DNA of 18,593 bases from an uncultured Desulfobacca sp. (lineage in GTDB: Bacteria; Desulfobacterota; Desulfobaccia; Desulfobaccales; Desulfobaccaceae): contig CALGOE010000245.1 of the NCBI GenBank assembly GCA_937958145.1, positions 1 through 18,593 on the forward strand, given 5' to 3'. The translations under genes and the position numbers were made by a program. The notes below the pieces were generated by a model. That model ran no database searches. It was not told the DNA's origin and worked only from the letters and a program-made list of their open reading frames with translations. Shown one piece after another: positions 14,464 to 18,593 of this stretch. Position 1 is the first letter of the stretch, and every line of letters starts with the position of its first letter.

Positions 14464-15099
14464 ATGCCCAATGAGACGCTCATCAGATTGGAAGACGCCA
14501 TTCCTGATTACCATATCCGCACCGGCTATTATCTCAAGGCCGGTTGGGAACTGTTTAAACAGAATGCGGTGGGGTTTATCGGCTTCAGCGTTGTGGCCTT
14601 CATCGTGATTTTGGCCCTGAACAAGTTCCCGGGATTGGGCCAGGCCTTGACCTATGTAGTGGGGCCGCCGCTCTGGGCCGGCCTTCTCATCGTCGCCATG
14701 AAGCTGCTCCGCCAGCAACCCACCGAGGTCAATGATTTTACCAAAGGTTTTGCTTATCTCCTGCCCCTGCTGCTCTACAGCGTCGTTTCGTCCATCTTCA
14801 TCAGCGTCGGCCTCCTTTTGCTGATTCTGCCAGGTCTTTATCTGATTGCCGGCTATGCCTTTACCACCTGGCTCATCATTGACCGCAGGCTGGATTTCTG
14901 GCCGGCCATGGAACTGAGCCGCAAGACGGTGCACCGGCGTTTCTTCGAGGTCTTGGGCTTCCTCCTGGTCCTGTGCCTCATTAATCTGGGCGGCCTGCTG
15001 CTCTTGGGGTTGGGATTGTTGGTCACCTTTCCCTATACCTTGTGCGTCCTGACCGTTGCCTATCAGGACATCTTCGGTATCCGCTCCAACTCCTTTTAG
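14464..15099 (+). CDS. Integral membrane protein of unknown function (DUF975/UPF0259-like)
   Basis: This 211-aa hydrophobic protein has a short polar N-terminus (about 1-30, containing YHIRTGYYLKAGWELFKQN). About six transmembrane segments follow, near 36-52, 60-80, 96-113, 114-137, 161-180 and 182-200. The segment LPGLYLIAGYAFTTWLIID followed by a charged stretch with FWPAMELSRKTV resembles DUF975 and UPF0259-like membrane proteins, where a conserved Asp and an A-x-x-x-S helix follow the fourth helix. No catalytic motif is visible. AAGGAG lies about 7 bases before ATG 14464, which supports the start. It sits alone between two repeat-filled spacers, so context gives no clue to function. Confidence 0.8.
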   Translation: MPNETLIRLEDAIPDYHIRTGYYLKAGWELFKQNAVGFIGFSVVAFIVILALNKFPGLGQALTYVVGPPLWAGLLIVAMKLLRQQPTEVNDFTKGFAYLLPLLLYSVVSSIFISVGLLLLILPGLYLIAGYAFTTWLIIDRRLDFWPAMELSRKTVHRRFFEVLGFLLVLCLINLGGLLLLGLGLLVTFPYTLCVLTVAYQDIFGIRSNSF

Positions 15100-15162
15100 G
15101 AATAGTCAGGGGGCAATGGTTAATAGTTATCCCTTTTCCTTTTTTCCTCTCCCCTCTTTCCT

Positions 15163-15190
15163 GGCCCCTGAACCCTGGCCCCTGGCCCCT
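15163..15190 (-). repeat. Heptamer repeat array F, upstream of priA
   Basis: Four units on the minus strand read GGCCCCT, GAACCCT, GGCCCCT and GGCCCCT on the plus strand. One further unit GAACCCT occurs at 15208-15214, inside the proposed first codons of priA. Looser plus-strand units (AGGGGGC, AATGGTT, AATAGTT) lie at 15108-15128. Confidence 0.75.
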
Positions 15191-15205
15191 CTTTTCAGGT
15201 GAACG

Positions 15206-17467
15206 GTGAACCCTGAGCCCAGGACTGAGCCGAAAGAGGCGGTTGGCCAGCTCGGTCCGATGGTAGACGTGGCCGTCCCCTTGCCCCTGGCGCACCCCTT
15301 GACCTATCGGCTGCCCGAGGAGCTGGCTGCCACGGCCCAACCCGGGCAGGCTGTCCTCGTGCCGGTGGGCCGTCGGCGGCTGGTGGGTTATCTCCTGGGG
15401 CCGGCCGCCGAGATACCCGCCGGGACGCTCAAAGAGGTGCTGGCCATCCTCGATCCCCTGCCCCGCTTCGACGCCGACCTCCTCCAGTTCTATCAATGGC
15501 TGGCTGATTATTATCACCATCCTCTGGGCGAGGTCCTGCAGACGGCCATCCCGGACCCGCCCCGGGGCCAGTCGCCGCCTCAGGAACGCTGGGTGATCTT
15601 GGCGCCGGAGAACCGTTCTGAAACCAAGTCGCGCCTGGGCCCGAAGGCCGGGGCCATCCTGGCTTATCTGGGCGAGCAGGGCAGTTGTGCCCTTTCGGAG
15701 TTGGCCCGGGAGATCCCCCAACCCTATGCCGCGGTGCGCCGCCTGGCCGAGCAGGGGTACATCACTCTGGCCAGCCAGCCCCGGCGGCCTCCCGAGGTAA
15801 TCCCACCGGTGGTGGACAACTCTACCTCCCCCCTGGTCTTGAGTCCGGCCCAGGAGCAGGCCGTCGCGGCCATGACCACCGCCTTGGCAGGAGAGGCTTT
15901 TGCGCCGTTTCTGCTGCACGGCGTCACGGCCAGCGGCAAGACCGAGGTCTATCTGCAGGCTGCGGCCGCAGCTTTGGAGGCGGGCCGGGGGGTATTGGTG
16001 CTCCTGCCAGAGATCGCCCTCACTGATCCGGTGGCCATGGCCTTTCAGGCCCGCTTCGGCCCGCGGGTGGCCCTGCTGCACAGCGGTCTCTCTTCCGGCG
16101 CCCGCCTGGAGCAGTGGCGTCTCCTGGCCGCGGGAGAGCGACAGATCGTGGTCGGCGCCCGCTCGGCGGTCTTTGCCCCGGTCAAGAACCTGGGCCTCAT
16201 CGTCGTGGATGAGGAGCATGACCCGGCCTATAAAAATGAAGGCGGCCTCCCCTATCAGGCCCGGGATGCAGCTCTCTATCGGGGGTATTTATCCCGGGCC
16301 GTCGTCGTCCTGGGATCGGCGACGCCAGCGGTGACCACCTACTACCGGGCCGAGCAGGGCACGTACCGCTATCTTGCCCTGCCTGAGCGGGTAACGCCCC
16401 AGCCCCTGCCTCAGATCCACCTCATAGACCTGCGCCAACAACGGGAGGGGCGGCGGCGCCCCATTCTCAGCGCCCCCCTGCGCCTGGCCCTCAAAGAGAC
16501 CCTGGCCCGGGGCGAGCAGGCCCTCCTCTTCCTCAATCGCCGGGGCTATGCCAATGTCTATTTCTGCCTTTTCTGCGGCCATACCCGGGAGTGTCCCGCC
16601 TGCAGCGTTACCCTCACCATGCATCGGCAGGCCGGTAAGCTGCGCTGCCACTACTGCGGCTATCAGGAAGACATCCCGGAGTTCTGCCCTCAGTGCCAGT
16701 CTGCGGCCCTGAAATACCATGGTCTGGGCACCGAGCGTCTGGAAAAAGAAGTCCAGGCCCTTTTTCCCCAGGCCCGGGTTGCCCGCCTGGATCGGGATAC
16801 CGCCACCACCAGCCGCAAAGCCAGGGCTATCCTGGAGGATCTGCGTCAGCACCGCCTGGACATCCTCATCGGTACGCAGATGATCACCAAAGGGCATGAT
16901 TTTCCCCAAGTGACCCTGGTGGGCGTGGTCCTGGCGGATCTCAGCCTGTACTTTCCTGAGTATCACGCCGGTGAGCGGACCTTTCAGCTCCTCACCCAGG
17001 TGGCCGGCCGGGCCGGCCGGGGCGACACTCCGGGCCAGGTCCTGATCCAGACCTTTCACCCGGACCATCCGGCCTTGCAGGCTACCCTGCATCACGATTA
17101 TGAGACGTTCTATCGGACCGAACTGGCCGCCCGCCGCCAACTGGGCTACCCGCCCTTTACCCGGCTGGCCCTCTTGACCCTGCAAAGCAAGAAGGCCGAC
17201 AAGGTCGCCGCAGCCGCCTCAGCCCTCGCCCGCCACCTGCAGTTGCTCAGCACTGCCTCTGACCTTGCAGCCCATCTCCGGCTTCTGGGCCCGGCCCCGG
17301 CCCCCCGCCCCCGTCTCAAAGACCATTACCGCTGGCACCTCCTGCTGAAAAGCTATGGCCGCCACCCCCTGGCCACTGCCCTGGCCGCGGTCCGGGCCTG
17401 GGCCGCCCAAAAACTCGGCTCAGCCGTCACCATGCTCATTGATGTGGACCCGGTGGGGATGGAGTAA
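15206..17467 (+). CDS. priA: Primosomal replication restart helicase PriA
   Basis: PriA is a 3'-to-5' DNA helicase that recognises stalled or collapsed replication forks and reloads the replisome. This copy is 753 aa, close to the usual length of about 730. An N-terminal DNA-binding domain (VDVAVPLPLAHPLTYRLPEE onward) is followed by Walker A (GVTASGKTE near 240), the DEEH box (VVDEEHDPAYKNE near 335) and a zinc-binding insert of eight cysteines from about 453 (CLFCGHTRECPACS, then CHYCGY and CPQCQS). Then come GTQMITKGHDFP and QVAGRAGRGD near 599. The GTG start at 15206 has AGGTG 4 nt upstream. ATG 15260 (MVDVAVPL) fits the family start better but has no nearby Shine-Dalgarno, so the first 18 residues are doubtful, especially since they arise partly from a heptamer repeat. 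Confidence 0.96.
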   Translation: MNPEPRTEPKEAVGQLGPMVDVAVPLPLAHPLTYRLPEELAATAQPGQAVLVPVGRRRLVGYLLGPAAEIPAGTLKEVLAILDPLPRFDADLLQFYQWLADYYHHPLGEVLQTAIPDPPRGQSPPQERWVILAPENRSETKSRLGPKAGAILAYLGEQGSCALSELAREIPQPYAAVRRLAEQGYITLASQPRRPPEVIPPVVDNSTSPLVLSPAQEQAVAAMTTALAGEAFAPFLLHGVTASGKTEVYLQAAAAALEAGRGVLVLLPEIALTDPVAMAFQARFGPRVALLHSGLSSGARLEQWRLLAAGERQIVVGARSAVFAPVKNLGLIVVDEEHDPAYKNEGGLPYQARDAALYRGYLSRAVVVLGSATPAVTTYYRAEQGTYRYLALPERVTPQPLPQIHLIDLRQQREGRRRPILSAPLRLALKETLARGEQALLFLNRRGYANVYFCLFCGHTRECPACSVTLTMHRQAGKLRCHYCGYQEDIPEFCPQCQSAALKYHGLGTERLEKEVQALFPQARVARLDRDTATTSRKARAILEDLRQHRLDILIGTQMITKGHDFPQVTLVGVVLADLSLYFPEYHAGERTFQLLTQVAGRAGRGDTPGQVLIQTFHPDHPALQATLHHDYETFYRTELAARRQLGYPPFTRLALLTLQSKKADKVAAAASALARHLQLLSTASDLAAHLRLLGPAPAPRPRLKDHYRWHLLLKSYGRHPLATALAAVRAWAAQKLGSAVTMLIDVDPVGME

Positions 17468-17473
17468 TGGGGT

Positions 17474-17695
17474 AATCATTAGTGTCCGGCAGACTTCTTG
17501 CACGACTTAAAAAGAATACCAAAAAGCAAAAAACCATCCACACAGGGGTTCCTTCCCCCTGTCATCCTGAGCACAGTGAAGGATCTCAGATCCTTCGGTC
17601 GCTCCGCTCTCTCGGAATGACACAATGAGGCGCAGCAAAGACTCGTGCTGGCGGTGTCCACCGCTCTAAAAAAACGTTGCCGGACAGCAATGATT
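17474..17695. mobile_element. MITE-like element with terminal inverted repeats
   Basis: The left end AATCATTAGTGTCCGGCA (17474-17491) and the reverse complement of the right end (17678-17695) agree at 16 of 18 bases, including a perfect 9-base TGTCCGGCA. The 222-bp span encodes no transposase and no convincing protein, which fits a non-autonomous element mobilised by a transposase elsewhere. No clear target duplication is visible outside the ends. It starts 6 bases after the priA stop. Confidence 0.6.
17560..17622. repeat. Dispersed TGTCATCCTGAG...GGAATGACA inverted repeat
   Basis: TGTCATCC (from 17560) and GGAATGACA (to 17622) bracket an inner perfect inverted repeat GAAGGATCT/AGATCCTTC (17578-17595, one base between arms). 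I recall this sequence type as a common intergenic repeat in many unrelated bacteria. Here it lies inside the MITE-like element. Confidence 0.7.
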
Positions 17696-17814
17696 TCAGG
17701 TAATGAATTGAAAAATAGGCTAAGGAGGCGGGATCAACGCCATTGACGGCGGTTGCTGCTCAGGGATGGGCAGGTGCCCGCCCGCCGGGGCAGCAAACAG
17801 AGGTTGGAGAGCAC

Positions 17815-18021
17815 ATGGTAAACATTGATGATTTCCGGGCCGGCCGCTTTGGTTTGCCCTTTTCCTGTGTCGATGAGATTCCCGAATGTTGCGGCCGTTG
17901 CCACTATTTGGTCTACCAGGAGGCGGCCTGTGCCCTTCCTTACTATTTTTGTGGCTACAATCTGCCGGATCGGATTAATGAGGCCGTGCCGGCCTGCCTC
18001 CCCGCTGTCGGCGAGTTATAA
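17815..18021 (+). CDS. 68-aa cysteine-rich protein of unknown function
   Basis: The likely start is ATG 17815, with GGAG 6 bases upstream; an in-frame start at 17743 would add 24 residues of low-complexity leader and is less likely. Seven cysteines lie at 18, 25, 26, 29, 39, 46 and 61. They form CxxxxxxCCxxC (FSCVDEIPECCGRCHYLVYQ), then C39, then YYFCGYNLPD, then PACL. This layout suggests a small zinc or Fe-S binding protein. I think similar short proteins occur in related anaerobes, but I cannot name a function. No signal peptide is visible, so it should be cytoplasmic. It converges on the metalloprotease-like gene, with 28 bases between stops. Confidence 0.65.
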   Translation: MVNIDDFRAGRFGLPFSCVDEIPECCGRCHYLVYQEAACALPYYFCGYNLPDRINEAVPACLPAVGEL

Positions 18022-18049
18022 GGGCCCAGGCAAGCAGCAGGTAGGGGCA

Positions 18050-18496
18050 TTAAGGAAGATTGCCCTTCACCCAGGAGATCAGGTCGGCAAAGGTCTGGGC
18101 CCAGGTCGGGGTGTGATCCTGACAGGTGAAGAGGTGGGCCAGTTCGTGGCACAGGGTTGTCAGCCTCTGCCCGGGGGGATAGAGGAGGATGGCCCGCTGC
18201 TGATGGTAGGCTTCCGCCAGAAGGCAGGTGTCGTCGTGCCAGTAGAGGCGCCAATCGGTCCGGGCCGCTGGATTTTCCAGAACCGTCACCGGTTCTTGGC
18301 CAAAGGCGGCGCAGAGGCGGGCCGCCCACTCCTGCAGTTCCTCTAACGCCCGGGTCGCCTCCAGGACGGGCCCATAGCGCCGGCAAGCCCGGCACCAGAT
18401 CCGGCCGTCGTAAATCACTTCGGCGTGAACTGTCACGTCCAGCCTGCTGCCGCAGCCGGGGCAGCAGGCGTCGGCGTCAGGCAGGTTGTCGGTCAT
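18050..18496 (-). CDS. Zinc-ribbon protein with HExxH metalloprotease motif
   Basis: This 148-aa protein, from the ATG at 18496, has two recognisable parts. Residues 11-40 form a zinc ribbon: C12 and C15 (CCPGCG) pair with C35 and C38 (WCRACRRYG). Near the C-terminus, LCHELAHLFTCQDHTPTW contains HExxH (H117, E118, H121) and a third histidine H128, followed by W132. This resembles the SprT/YgjP-like zinc peptidase signature HELAHxxxxxHxxxFW, with one extra residue between the second and third His. The peptide or DNA-repair substrate is unknown, and the domain is shorter than true SprT proteins. An alternative TTG start at 18544 would add 16 residues; neither start has a strong Shine-Dalgarno. 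Nothing recognisable lies in the last 50 bases of the window. Confidence 0.7.
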   Translation of the reverse strand: MTDNLPDADACCPGCGSRLDVTVHAEVIYDGRIWCRACRRYGPVLEATRALEELQEWAARLCAAFGQEPVTVLENPAARTDWRLYWHDDTCLLAEAYHQQRAILLYPPGQRLTTLCHELAHLFTCQDHTPTWAQTFADLISWVKGNLP

Positions 18497-18593
18497 GGGT
18501 ATCCGGCCATGGGCTGGGGAGACCAGGTTTGAGCGGCGCGGCAAGCCTGGCAGGGGGTTGGCAAAGTGCCTTTGGGAGAGGGGCAGAAACCGG

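Larger units (their letters stand above)
17468..17814. other. 347-base spacer with a MITE-like element and structured leader
   Basis: It holds the MITE-like element (17474-17695) and then a leader of about 120 bases before the cysteine-rich gene. That leader contains an inverted repeat TTGCTGC (17753-17759) with GCAGCAA (17790-17796), enclosing an inner stem GGGC/GCCC (17768-17779). I see no additional gene. Confidence 0.7.

Noticed and set aside
17479..17661. 60-residue open frame on the minus strand after priA
   Set aside because: It lies entirely inside the MITE-like element and reads through the dispersed GTCAT/ATGAC repeat; no ribosome binding site or family pattern.
17825..18346. 173-residue plus-strand frame overlapping the 68-aa gene and antisense to the metalloprotease-like gene
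   Set aside because: The cysteine-rich frame at 17815 has a Shine-Dalgarno and an ordered cysteine pattern, and the minus strand has HExxH and CxxC motifs. This frame has neither.
1..18593. tRNA or rRNA genes
   Set aside because: No cloverleaf with a TTCGA-type T-loop or rRNA core sequence was recognised by eye; a tRNAscan run would settle this.

Overview
The window is GC-rich. Its gene content points to an anaerobic Desulfobacterota-type (former Deltaproteobacteria) bacterium, though no phylogenetic marker was tested. The indicators are an oxygen-sensitive-type fused acyl-CoA dehydratase activase, a two-subunit cobalamin-dependent methylmalonyl-CoA mutase, a COG0731-like radical SAM protein and a CHASE2 adenylate cyclase. 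Apart from priA most genes are accessory metabolism or signalling, and intergenic spaces are unusually rich in small repeats.

Layout. 1-109 is the 3' tail of a plus-strand gene. 244-2150 (minus) is a complete group II intron with its reverse transcriptase/maturase, sitting between the convergent 3' ends of that gene and a minus-strand CHASE2/adenylate cyclase gene (2269-4521). Divergent from the cyclase is an aldo/keto reductase (4714-5544). Then come the catalytic (5822-7489) and B12-binding (7519-7920) subunits of methylmalonyl-CoA mutase, closed by a clear terminator. A 58-aa helix-turn-helix-like protein ending in a CQLGCF tail (8161-8337) has its own promoter and an operator-like palindrome. 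A repeat-laden spacer with a partial duplicate of that gene's 3' end leads into a radical SAM gene (8662-9588). The largest gene (9857-14035) is a 1392-aa fusion of two BadF/HgdC-type ATPase domains with DUF2229/HgdB-like regions. A repeat-filled spacer, a small integral membrane protein (14464-15099) and priA (15206-17467) follow. The right end has a MITE-like element (17474-17695), a 68-aa cysteine-rich protein (17815-18021) and a convergent zinc-ribbon/HExxH protein (18050-18496).

The mutase pair forms an obvious functional unit converting between methylmalonyl-CoA and succinyl-CoA. The fused activase is predicted to be an ATP-driven [4Fe-4S] electron donor, but no dehydratase partner gene is adjacent, so its substrate is unknown.

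The strongest unusual signals are in non-coding DNA. (1) A family of heptamer arrays (AGNGGYY-like) abuts gene ends: one seven-unit array ends exactly at the radical SAM start codon, another begins inside the activase stop codon, and a third runs into the start of priA. (2) A family of short perfect palindromes is each followed by CTA when read in one orientation, and the group II intron sits exactly after the CTA of one copy; removing it restores CTAC. (3) The CQLGCF small gene has a 17-nt perfect palindrome at its predicted transcription start, and a truncated second copy of its 3' end lies 210 bp downstream.
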